From contig OY754964.1 in assembly GCA_963576475.1 (NCBI GenBank), positions 52,415,966-52,479,965 on the forward strand: a stretch of DNA of 64,000 nt. Direction: 5' to 3'. Origin of the DNA: Molanna angustata. Taxonomy: Eukaryota; Arthropoda; Insecta; Trichoptera; Molannidae. The notes below the pieces were generated by a model. It did no database searches. It was not told the origin of the DNA and was given only the letters and a program-made list of their open reading frames with translations. Made by a program: the position numbers and the translations under genes. Shown here piece by piece: positions 1 to 52,684 of this stretch (position 1 is its first letter; each line of letters opens with the position of its first letter).

Positions 1-1818
1 ATTTTTTTGTTTTTTGATTTCTGCATTTTTCTTAGAATCCTCTCTTTTTGCTTCCTTTGAACTTTTTCATTTTCTATCTTTTTTTTAGCATTAATTTTAG
101 ATTCTTCAGCAGCAAGCCATTCTTTGCTTGTTAGGACAAATGATCTCTTGTCAGAGACTATTTTACCTTTTCTAATAGGTGCTTCATGCCATTTCAACAA
201 ATCTTGAAGAGAATTTGTTTTTGTGGAAATGGTTCCAATGTCATGATTCATTTCGTTTAAAGGCATTTTATTGTGTCCAGTGTATTCTGCTTCAGTAGAG
301 TTTTGTATATTTGTACATTGAATTGTTTCTTTGCTTTTGTTTTCACTAAGAATACTTTGTTGATCCTCAAGTAAGATTGGTATATTTTCAATAGGATACC
401 AGTGATCATCCAATAATAGCGAGTCAGAATTTGTATATTCTATGGTACCTTTTGTTTGATGACCACAAATGGGTTTTAGTATGTTATACATTTTTAGTAA
501 TGCTTGATGATCATGAGATATAAAGTCGTGGCTATCGTTTTCCAATTCTATGATTTTTTGTTCACCTACTATTCTTTTGAACTCTTCAAAACCAATTGAT
601 GGTGTCTCGAGTTTCTCAAATTCTTTCCCTTGGAAAGATTGTCTGCCAAGGCACTTTGTATAATCAATGGCTGATGGATTCTACGGAAAGAGTCCACACG
701 CCCTAAAACCATTTCTTATAATATTTTTATTAATGTGTTTTTCCAGTACTATTTTTAAAATAGGTCCAAAATCGGATTTTGTCAATACTTTATTCATGTT
801 ATGTCTCCTCCAATCCAAAACCCCCCTTTTCCAAGCAGATTTTATTGGCTTAAAAGCAGCCACATCGGCAGGCTGTAATATTCGTGTAGAATTGGGGTAG
901 AGAGCAATAAGTATTATCCCCATATTTTGACACATCTGACTTAATTCAAACGTTGTATGGCTTTTATGGCCATCAACAAATAGAACAACTGGAAATTTCA
1001 CGTTTATTTTACAAAGGTGTGGATACAGTATATTTCTTATATAAGAAATAAAATTATCTCCCTTCATCCATCCATTTTCTGACAATCCAATACCCCACTC
1101 AGACGGAATGGATTTATTGATGTAATTTTGCATCCTTTTTAATGGAAAAATAACCATAGGTGGTGTTGTCTCCCCGTTTGCCATAAATGTAAACATTACA
1201 GTTAGGCAGGATTTTCCTGGTGCATGTTCTATTTCGTATACATTACGGCATCCCTTTTCTGCTAGTACTTGCGTATTTTTGGGGCATAATTGGAAATTAG
1301 TTTCGTCTCCATTTAGAACTCTCGCAGGATCCTCCAATATTTCCATTAAATTATTTTCTTTAAAATAAGTTTCAATTTGTTGAAACCAACCTTTGATATT
1401 TTCTTCAGAAACTGCAGAACTTGCAGTGGTTACAGCTTCAGAAATTCTTTTAGCAATTTCTGGATGTCTTTTCAAAAATAATTTATACCAGCCTTCTCCA
1501 GGAGTATTATTTATAAAAGGATTTTCTCGAGGATTTTCATTGAGAAAAAATTCCACACTTGCAATAACATCTTCTTTTCTCCTTGGAAAGCCCTTTCTAC
1601 TACTGTCGCAGATCCATTTTACCAATGTAGATTCTTCTGCGTCTGTTAAAACAGTTGACGGTCCAGGTTTTGATTTTGTAAATTTTGAGCTGAGTGGAAA
1701 CATTGAATTTTTTTGAAGCAGTTTTTTTTGCCATGCCACCTCGTACAGCATTTAAAGCTAGTTGGATATCCTCCTCTGTGTAATTTTTAAAGTATTGTTT
1801 GGATTTTGTTTTAGGCAT
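1..1818 (-). pseudogene. pogo-like (Tigger/Jerky type) DDE transposase, broken
   Basis: Read on the minus strand from the Met at 1818, the protein starts with a psq-type helix-turn-helix (YTEEDIQLALNAVRGG), then a CENP-B-like HTH (PSTVLTDAEESTLVKWI) and a DDE_1 catalytic core with the acidic residues in LNGDETNF, VVLFVDGHKSH and RILQPADVAAF. Two lesions are visible. The HTH reading frame (1818 to about 1690) and the core frame (to 683) differ, so there is a frameshift near 1683-1700. An in-frame TAG at 681-683 falls after ACGLFP; reading through it gives NPSAIDYTKC, the sequence that normally follows a Trp there in pogo transposases. The frame then stays open to about base 1 (charged, Lys-rich C-terminus), so the element may continue outside the window. 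All three catalytic acids are kept, but the gene cannot make a full protein without readthrough. Confidence 0.85.
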
Positions 1819-2450
1819 TTTCTGAAATGAAGATTAAAGAGAGGATATAGTGATTGGCACAATTGATAAATACAATTATTGGCACTGCCAGTAATTGTTT
1901 TTCTGCTAAATAACTGCATAATGATGATGATTTCTATATAAAAAGACTTAGTAGTAGATGAAAGTGCAGAAATACAACATAAAAAAAATATTTTTAAAAA
2001 ATACAGTGATTGGCACCTGTGCCAATGAAAGTGTATCTATACAATGAAAATTATAATAGTTGGCACACCAAAATATCACATTTAGCTAACACATAACCTA
2101 GAAATATTATAAATTAATCATACAATAATCATTTTTCTTGAGAAAAATAAAAAGAAAAAACATAAAAAATAACTGTCAGAGTATATTTAAAGATACTAAA
2201 TGTATGAGCTTACCTTGTGAAAAAAATAAGAATCCGATAAAAAATCTGTCAACGCTCGAACCGCCAATGAAATCTTAATAGCAATGTTGCTAGTTGTGAA
2301 AATTAAAATCGATGTAGTTTAAAATAATAATATTCAAGTGACTACCTACTTTAAAGATTAAAAAGCATTTTCTAGCAACATTCTTAATATTCACATTTAA
2401 AGTTGGGAGTGCCAATCATTGGGGGGGTGCCAGAATTAGTACTTCTTACC
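1819..2450 (-). mobile_element. 5' non-coding part of the pogo-like element with TGGCAC subterminal motifs
   Basis: This stretch upstream of the transposase has no gene. The hexamer TGGCAC/GTGCCA recurs near 1855, 1880, 2010, 2016, 2062, 2410 and 2438, most often as GATTGGCAC or its complement. The outermost pair (2408-2445) lies around a run of G. Clustered short motifs at a transposon end are often transposase-binding sites; that role is inferred. The exact terminal inverted repeat cannot be set because the other end is outside the window. Confidence 0.5.
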
Positions 2451-2923
2451 CTACCTAAATAATTTATTAAAAACTAGATGAGTCCACTGATTTACCAATT
2501 AACTAATTATGAAACTTAACTAAAAGCACGGTGTATTATTTTTCTTTGACATTATTAAAATATTCTGTAATGATCTATTATTCTATGTAGGACATTTTTA
2601 ATTAAGATACATAAGCTTGTTGTGAACATAGTGATATACTTTATCTATTCTATTGATAAACTGAGATATTTTTATGGCCACACAGGCACTATAGTAAACA
2701 AGCCAAATATGAACTTATAATTATTCTGGCGAGGTTCAGGGGTGACATATGTGCGAAAGCATTATCACCTCATGTATAAGGACACAATACAAACATTTCT
2801 TTCATTGTTTACAAACCAATTTATCAATCGATGGCGTTATAAAAAGGCTTCTTCGTCACTTCATAGATGGAGGTATTTTTCAGCTTATTTTCAGCAAACA
2901 GATTTTCATGATTATTATATATT
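2451..2923. other. intergenic, no gene seen
   Basis: AT-rich sequence between the pogo-like element and the LINE insertion. The short open frames at 2742-2958 have no recognisable motif and run into the LINE target site, so I do not call them genes. Confidence 0.6.
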
Positions 2924-2935
2924 ATAGAACTTTCA
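2924..2935 (+). repeat. target-site duplication, left copy
   Basis: ATAGAACTTTCA here is repeated exactly at 4133-4144, directly after the poly(A) tail of the LINE fragment. The pair marks one target-primed reverse transcription event. Confidence 0.9.
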
Positions 2936-4132
2936 TTTGTTCTCTGGAACAAATGTAAGTTTTCGGGACCAAATCACTTGCCTAGGAGTTGTTCTGGAAA
3001 GAGGACCAAATTTTAAAAACCATGCTCGATTGTGTGTCGACAAAGCTAAGTCAGCTTTTTTAAAGATCTCACACATCGCCAAGGCACACTGGGGTTTACA
3101 GTTTCAAGTATCCTGTCTTTTCTATAAGGCAGTTTACCTCGGCATTGCTTGCTATGCAGCAGGATGTTGGTCTCACGCCTGTGAGCTTCAACATATACGT
3201 AGAATTTTGCTCTCAGGCCAACGATTCGCTCTCATCGCTTTATCCAAAGCATATGGAACGAGTCCCACTGAAGCACTGCCAATTTTGACAGGCATGACTC
3301 CCCTTGATCTGGAACTTCAGCGTAGAGGGGCTGTTTTCAACCTTACGCGAGGCTGTTCTTCTATGATCGGAAATATTCCTCTCTTCCCTCCAGAGGGTCG
3401 AGTGTCACGCGGCTTTGTTGAAAGGACTGTAAATGAAAATTTGCAGAACATCTGGCAGACTCGCTGGACGGCCTGCTCAGTGGGAAGAATTACCTACTTA
3501 TTTTTTCCCGACGTGAGGTATCGTCTTAAATCTCCCTGGGTTGTTCCAGACTTTTGGACTTCCCAATTTTTCACAGGACACGGAAACTTTAAAAGTTATC
3601 TTCACCGATTTAACATTGCCTCATCTGCTTCATGTCATTTCTGTCAATACCCGGACCAAACTTCGGAACATATCCTTTGGGAATGTTGCCACCCAATGGT
3701 GTCCTCATATAGATCGGAGCTCCTCGTTGCTGTCCGTGGGCCTCTTCAAGGTCCCATTGGTCATGCGGATTTTGTGATCTCGAAGAAAAATTATAAAGCT
3801 TTTAAGGTTTTCTGTCATAGATATGGTGCCTTACTTTTAGAAGATTCCCGTTAAATTAATTATTTCCAGAGATCTTGGTCACTTCTCTGATGGTCTGCAT
3901 GTAGGGGGATCTGAGGTCATAGACAGTCCACGGGTGTGAATTTTCTGTTCGCACTCGTTGATTGTTTCTTTTTGCACTATGGTGCCGAGATTGCTAATCT
4001 AGAGGGCTCCATGAGCTACTTTTCGTGCTATGCATTTTTTTTTGTCGTTCACTTAGCGTTCTGTGAAGGGGCCGATTACAGTCCCCATAGGCAGAGCGGG
4101 TGGTGGTGGGAGTAGCGAAAAAAAAAAAAAAA
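2936..4132 (+). mobile_element. 5'-truncated R1-like non-LTR retrotransposon
   Basis: A LINE 3' fragment that begins inside the reverse transcriptase thumb region, carries the ORF2 C-terminus and about 270 bp of 3' UTR, and ends in a poly(A) run (4118-4132). It is bracketed by a perfect 12-bp target-site duplication (2924-2935 and 4133-4144), so both insertion borders are known. 5' truncation is the usual result of incomplete reverse transcription. Confidence 0.9.
2937..3854 (+). pseudogene. R1-like ORF2 C-terminal fragment
   Basis: About 305 residues are open, ending at a natural stop. CLGVVLE...F..H followed by KAK, YKAVYLGIACYAAGCW and SPTEALPILTGMTPLDLELQRR is the thumb and post-RT region typical of R1-clade LINEs. 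A zinc-knuckle-like motif CHFCQYPDQTSEHILWEC (CX2C...HX4C) lies near the C-terminus. Endonuclease and catalytic RT motifs are missing through 5' truncation. There is no internal stop, which suggests a fairly recent insertion. The first Met is not a true start. Confidence 0.85.
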
Positions 4133-4340
4133 ATAGAACTTTCAAAATTGCATTGATAAGGGAACTCAATAAGAAGGCATAATTGGTGAACGTTACGCAA
4201 GCACATAAAGTAATCACGTAAACTTCCCTGTAACAGGTCGTAAGCCCTGTAGGTGCCTTGAGATCTTAGTTATCCTATAATATTCCAAATTCGCCTCTAT
4301 TGAGATATTTGAAAATTTGATACTGACGCGACCTCTGCTA
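4133..4340 (+). repeat. dispersed repeat shared with 16405-16590
   Basis: The block GGTGAACGTTACGCAAGCAC and the following ACAGGTCGTAAGCCCTGTAGG recur, with scattered differences, at about 16461-16530. The similarity also covers ACTTTCAAAAT before and CTCTA(T/C)TGAGAT after. The R1-like LINE is therefore inserted within an older unclassified repeat. No coding potential was seen. Confidence 0.6.
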
Positions 4341-5187
4341 ATCATACATAATCTAGCCGTCTGACGTTTGTGCATTGACACTTGCCATTTATTTATGGTC
4401 CGACCACGATTAAATTTACTAACAAGTTTTAATTTATCCCATTCGGTGATATGTGAACATTTTATTCCAACCTCCAACTTCTTGGGAGGAGGGTATCAAT
4501 GTACACACTTTATCTCAGATTTTTGAATTTGAAAAAAGTAGAATTCATGTCGTTTCTGTTTCGCGCTATTCAAGTCACACAAAATGAATGGCGGGACAAA
4601 CCCAACCGCTTATACTTCGGTGCGAAAAGTGGGCTACAACTCGTTAAAATTCTCAGTGCCTTTGCGACCTTAAAAAATCAATTATTAGATTGTTTCTAAA
4701 AAGGTTATTTAAAAAATTCCATACTCGTAAAAATGTAAACGATTGAATAAACTCATATACAGTGAATATAATAATAATTGGTCAATATCACTAACAATTG
4801 TATCTAAATACTATTTTTATGACCAAACCAAACCAAACCAAACCAAAGATTTGGATTCATTTGAGATGTAAGGGACGTGATTTGAAAAGAGCCACAAAAC
4901 GAAGGCTATTGGAAATAATAATATATGATTGCATTTTACTCTATAAAGAGAACGATTTCCAATTTAGATCAATTTATTTTTCTCAGTAGGTATATATTAT
5001 GCTCCAAAATTGTTCCCCCTTCACGACAAAAATTCTCAAGTTATTTGCTGGAAACTTTATCCATGGATAGGAATAAGAAAATTACCTGACATTGATCATA
5101 ATCTTTCTAGTGAGGCTACAAAACCACAAGATTAAGATATTATTTACTTAATCTATGGTTTAAATTGTCAAAATCATCAAAAACAAC
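4341..5187. other. region upstream of ECM29, no gene seen
   Basis: AT-rich sequence with only short frames, plus a small (AACCA)n run near 4820-4848. It should contain the ECM29 promoter and 5' UTR, but I find no TATA box or initiator that I would defend. Confidence 0.5.
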
Positions 5188-47121
<41,934 letters not shown>

Positions 47122-47684
47122 ATCAGTAAAACAAATTAATGGTGGAAGCATTGGTTTTTATATAATATACTAGATGGAGTACTCCGTGCAATAAGTGAGT
47201 CATGGTATATCGCGGGTTTGACATTTTTGTTGGCAACATATTACAGTTTTCCATACATTTCAACACTTCCTAGATAACTATTCTCTAAATCTTAACGAAC
47301 AAAGTGTTTTTTTTTTCTACATATAAATCCGAAAACAATTCACATTAGTTGTTATTCTCCGTAAAAAAACAATGTGGTCTGCCAACCTTGTTGTCAAAAG
47401 TCCCGCGGAAAAAAGCCTCACTTGGATTCATACAAAATTTGCTAACTGCGACATCTAGTATATTATATGAAAGTCTATGGGTGGAAGAGATATTTTCCAA
47501 ATAACTTATTAAAAAATTACAATATAAGTACCTACCTAAATTTTAATGTATGTATACTTTTTGTAAAATTCAATTTAATATTAATAAACAAATATTAAGA
47601 AATACATTTGCTGCTTCCTCTCTTTTATATATCCCTCAAATTCAATATCCAGGATTAAAATTATGATGAATTTCAGTCAGTGAC

Positions 47685-47765
47685 AGAATGGTTAGTGCAT
47701 CGGACTACAATCCTATAGACTTATTGCTTCGTCTGATTTCATTCACTTTACTGACACGCACAGAC
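47685..47765 (+). mobile_element. possible tRNA-like SINE head
   Basis: GTGACAGAATGGTTAGTGCATCGGACT resembles an A box and D-arm; no good B box follows. Confidence 0.3.
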
Positions 47766-48720
47766 AATCTTTTGCTTAAATTATATTAAAATTTAACTTC
47801 TCCATTTAATGGTTCAGGATCATTCCATAGCTTTGTTGTGTTGCTTATTACAGAACATTTTCTTACTGAGAGCTCCACATTGAGTAAGAACTAGCGACTG
47901 CCAGATTTGAGTCATAATATAAAAGATGTTACCACAATTAGATAATACTAGTTGCATATAACACATGAGATCCAACCTTCGATGTTTATACATATTTTAT
48001 ATTTGGCATTCACTATTTACAACATCTGCAATAAAAATTCTACTCCCAATTCTGAGTATCTACTATATACATAATATATGCAGTGAAGCCTAACCTAACC
48101 TCAAAAATCATACAGATTTTTCCATTACCTCATACTAATCTCTCACACAAACGACTAAAGTTTTTACTAATCGATATGTTAAGAGAAATGATTTATCTTG
48201 AACAAATCGACAGTTGGATTAGGTTTGGTTTCATTTGAAATAAAAAAATACAAGTCTAATTTTTAAAATTTGTATCACAAATCAGCACAACTATTACTAT
48301 ATTAAACACATTATTGAATCATACAATTCCAAATAAAATTGGTGGCATATTCAATCATTTTCACATTATAACAATCATAATTAACAGATCGGTGATGGAT
48401 TGAGAAACAAGATTCTAGATCTGTAACTTATTATATTAACAGTAATAACATACATATACTTGACATGGCATGGCATACATACTATGTCAGAAAATGTAAA
48501 ACAAGATAAATAATTCTATAAAATATCTATTTTCTCCACACATTTATGTTAATTATTTATTTTTTACATATTATGTTAATGTTAAATACCAACAAAACGT
48601 ATTCTTTGTACGTAGCATAAAAAAAATATAACATTTTGATTCCAATTTGTGTTTTGTTGGAACAGCTGGAACATTTTTTTATCATTAATCTTCAAACTTT
48701 TTTCTCTTCATAAAGAAATG

Positions 48721-48880
48721 GCCCCTGAGTCAAATTGAAAACACTGTTTGCTATGGCCATAGAACATACTAACTAGTTATGGCCAGGTGCTATTTTTTTT
48801 TTTGTACGAGATTTGACATCGAAGCAAACAAAATTAGAACCTGGCCATAACAAACAGCCTTTTCAATTTGACTCAGGGGC
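48721..48880. mobile_element. 160-bp MITE
   Basis: The ends GCCCCTGAGTCAAATTGAAA and complement pair for about 48 bp with a few mismatches, and TATGGCCAGG boxes also pair inward. No coding frame. Confidence 0.8.
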
Positions 48881-49007
48881 ATTGCTAGAAAGACATTGTT
48901 TTGTTTATAGTTAACCAGAAACAATCAAATTTTCATTTATGAATTTATTTTAAAAAAAATATTCTGAGTCAGATACTTGATCCAGAACTTAAATTTATTT
49001 TTTTAGA

Positions 49008-49175
49008 ACATAGATAGGTTAGTGGCAGAGCGTATATCACACTAGCTGAGTAATCCAGAGATAGCGAGTTCAAACCCTACCCTAGCTGCCTCAACTGATT
49101 TTGTTTGCCTATAGCACAAGCATTTATGCTTAATCTAGGGAATGTATATGTACATTTCATAAGGTCATATTCATT
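49008..49175 (+). mobile_element. tRNA-derived SINE
   Basis: TTAGTGGCAGAGCGTATATC, GAGTAATCCAGAGATAGC, GAGTTCAAACCCTACC (B box) then GCATTTATGCTTAATCTAGG and ACATTTCATAAGGTCAT. Same architecture as 34705-34855. Confidence 0.55.
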
Positions 49176-49526
49176 ATTTAAAAAAATATATATAACTGCT
49201 TCACTAGACACGTATAGTTACTTTTTAGTTACTTTTATTTAAGCCCGCCAGTGTACTAATTATATGTACAGAAAAATTAAAATAAAAAAAATATTTGTTT
49301 TTAATACTTTTTAACCTTCTTTATCAAATAATTCATGGATCCAAGGACTTTCTTATTAATTGAAAACGAAAATAAGTAGGTATATCAATTGTACTAAAAA
49401 CTGATGAAATCATTGTTTTATCATTTCAAGAGTGCTGAACTCTGGTAAAGGGAAGGGAATATGTTTTTACTTACTGTGTATTTTTTCCTATATTTTTTAC
49501 TTATTAAAAATTTAATTTTTTCTTTC

Positions 49527-49803
49527 CCCTTAGCGCTTTTATCCCGTTTCTATCGGGGTACGCTTTGACCATGATTCTAGAATTGGCGAGTCTAATTATT
49601 ACATTGAAGCGACTGCCATCTGACCTTCGTAACCCTTAGAAAGGGGAACCATACAAATTGGATCATGCCTACACATAGCTAGTGATATAAATCCGCACAT
49701 AGATTTTTCTTTAAAAATCCAGAGGTGCGTGCCCCGCTTGGATTCGAACCGTCAACCTCACGAATGTAAGGCGACGACCTAACCGCTGGGCTATCACCAC
49801 TTT
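49527..49803 (-). mobile_element. tRNA-derived SINE, second family
   Basis: On the minus strand: GTGATAGCCCAGCGGTTAGG (strong A box), then GACGGTTCGAATCCAAGC (strong B box) 40 nt later, then a 200-bp tRNA-unrelated body ending AAGGGGAAAGAAAAAATTAA. Direct repeats TTTTTTACTTATTAAAAATT lie on both sides (about 49494 and 49836). The long body excludes a plain tRNA gene. Confidence 0.65.
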
Positions 49804-50949
49804 CTTATTAAAAAAAAAAAATTAATTTAAATTTTTTTACTTATTAAAAATTTTATTAAAAAAAATATTTTGGTAAAATTCAAATGGAAATTAAATGGAA
49901 TTGATTTTCAATTAGAAACTAATAGCTAAGCTTATTTAATTTACTTTTCTCTTCAATTTTTGCACATAAAAACACTTTTTGTAAGAATACATATAAATAA
50001 ATAGCCATCGTTTATTATAAATTAAATTATTACAAAGTACTAATCATTAATTTAACATTATAACAAAATATATTGAAGTAGAAAGTCGGTAAATAGAAAA
50101 GCCTCAATATATCATTTGAATAATAATCTGAAAATACATTCATACCATCAAATAATGTTCATTAACTTTTACAGAATAGACAGATAATGAGTACCTTTAA
50201 TATAATTTCTTAGTCATACAAACATGATCTTAGTCAACACAAACATGATCTTAGTCAACACCTCCCTCTCAATCAAAGATTTCTTTATGTTATCTTAGTG
50301 ATGTCCTTCACCTTCCGCCATGTCCAAGTATCACTTGCATACAGCAAAATAGTTTATTAAAACGTAAAAGAAAATTTATATAAAGTATAATTCACTGTCA
50401 TAAATATTTAAATATATGTACCTACATTGTATGTACATATTACATATAGCCATTTGTAAAAAATAAAATCTCTGTTAAGAAAGACCAAAATCTAATTATA
50501 TTATATAAAGACTGCCATTGTATCTTGTAACAATATAAGGGAGTAATAAAACATTGTTTTAAAAGATCAATTGTTTCCCTACCATCTATTTACTAGGGTG
50601 GAGCGGTCAATGTATGAAAAAAAAATTTTTAGAATTCGGTTTTGCGTGGTTATTAAAAGTTGCCAGTACACATAAGCATTATGTATATAAAATATTTTCC
50701 GAAACAATTGATTAGAAGTACTGCCCCCAGGCGTTCAAAGTTTAAAAAAATTAAATATCTTGAAATTTTCATTGGATCATTGTAAACCAAACTGATTTAT
50801 TTTCCTTCAATTTTCAATGTAAAATCAGAACATAGACTAAAATAAATGTGAAACATCAAATGGTATATTATGATTGCGACACGATTCTAAAATATTACCT
50901 AAAATATATATATTTGGCGTAAAAGACATTAAGTGTCACCTTTTGTTGT

Positions 50950-51626
50950 ATGGAAACATCTAGAATCGAACGATCAAGTTCTTCTATGAAGATGATTATT
51001 GAAAGAATATGTGAAACTATAAATGACACGCCGTTGATATCTTCCATTATATCGCCAAGTCTACCAGAAACGTCATATGTGTCAGTTGCTACAATATTGG
51101 ATTGTTTCGGAGTTTCTGATAGAGCTGGTACTGCCACGCTCCAAGACATTGATTTAATAACAATTGATAATCATGATAATATTGTTGATTGATTCAAAAT
51201 TAGCCGAGTGTTGAGGACAAGATTATCTTTAATGGAGAATAGTTCGACTGCCTTTCAAAATTATATTGGTATTTCGTTAGATGGCAGAAAGGATAAGATG
51301 TTAGCTCAAGAAGATGACAGAAGGAGAGTCATAGTTAAAGAACACCTAACTGTTTTGAAACACCCGGGGTCTCAATACCTAGGCCACATATTCTAAAAGT
51401 TTGGGAATGCTAGAACAATAGCCAATAAGTTGTTCACATTTTTTATAGAAAGCTCAATTAGTTTGACAAAAATAGTGGCTATTGGTTGTAATGGAACCGC
51501 CGTAAACACTGGTAACAAAGCTGGAATTATAAAACTGCTTGAAAGAAAACTGCAACATCCATTTCAACGGTTAATATTTCAACTGCATGCAAATGAATTG
51601 CTTTTAAGACATCTTTTTGAACATTG
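50950..51626 (+). pseudogene. broken transposon-derived protein, family not named
   Basis: The frame resumes after stops at 51190 and 51394. Motifs: ISLDGRKDKMLAQEDDRRRV, TVLKHPGSQYLGHIF, IVAIGCNGTAVNTGNKAGII and FQLHANELLLRHLFEH. I recall similar repeat proteins in insects (SFDGRKDKT...YLGH...GCDGTAVNTG...HANELPLRH), probably hAT-related. The upstream GGGTGGAGCGGTCAATG (50596) could be an element end. There are at least two stops, so it is not functional. Confidence 0.55.
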
Positions 51627-51699
51627 ATCGCAAGTCACATTCTGCTCACCTTCCAGCACTCGGCTTTTTAATACTCTGACCCATGTCCTATACCTACTC

Positions 51700-52684
51700 T
51701 TTATTTTATTATTTAATGTGTCTTCTGACATTTTCCAGTTAGACTTGCATATTATTACAATCACATTATGAAACCATTATTAGTTTTGTTGTATCATAAC
51801 ATATATATCCGTACATAATGTACTTTCTGACTCAATATTCCCATTATCTATGGTCAACATCCTTTAAGATCCTTTTATACAACTTAACTGTGATTGAATA
51901 CATCTTTTATATCTATACAAATTTGTTAAAATATTTGCTAAATTCAATTATACCTATTTATAGTAGAAAGTTACTTTGTAAACCCAATATTTGAAACAAA
52001 ATACGGACTGACTACCACCATATTTTGCTGCAAAACTTCATTTAACTGACCTTTAGTTGTATGACAAGCACTCGCAAATTACAGCGGACAAAAAACAAAA
52101 TTGATTTGAATTGCTAATTAACTTGGTTCTTTTATTATATCTGCAATTTCCTTTAAGCTTTTCATAGCCTGTTATATATTTATTCTGATTTTCCAACAAT
52201 TTCTTTTAATATATATAGAAAACTTTTGTAGTTGTGAAGAAAAAAATATATAATTTGCTCAGTATAACAAGTTAAGTATATTAATACAGAATTATTATTT
52301 ATATTCAGAGATTAACAAATTTGAATAAACAAAATTGGTTAAAAATTAAAATTACTTAAAGTTATTTTGAAAATAATATATTTTTTTAAATAATTGTTTA
52401 TGATAAAAATGTGTTTCATTTTCGCATTTGTGCTCAAAATTATCAGCCGCTTGTTAGATGTTATTCAATTGTACATACAATAACAAAAATGCATCAATTG
52501 TAAACAATTAAAATAATGACAAACACATACATAGAGAATAGTCTGTAATAGTAACTAAACTAAACTATTCAAGTCTATAAAATAAAATAACATGATTTAT
52601 TTAATTCTAATAAATAAATAAAAGTAGACAATAATTAAAATAATTTACAAATAAAGTGTATCTAAATATAAAGTTGACGTTGAT
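51700..52684. other. AT-rich intergenic sequence, no gene seen
   Basis: No open frame or repeat with support. Includes the probable LMBRD2 3' UTR next to 52685. Confidence 0.5.

Larger units (their letters stand above)
47122..52684. other. intergenic region between convergent ECM29 and LMBRD2
   Basis: About 5.5 kb with no host gene seen. It holds the ECM29 3' UTR, copies of the repeat at 47948-48240, tRNA-type SINEs, a small MITE and a broken transposon gene (50950-51626). A minus-strand AATAAA (52596-52601) could serve LMBRD2. Confidence 0.6.

Noticed and set aside
49735..49803. Possible tRNA gene (minus strand)
   Set aside because: A and B boxes are good, but the acceptor stem does not close and a 200-bp SINE body follows.
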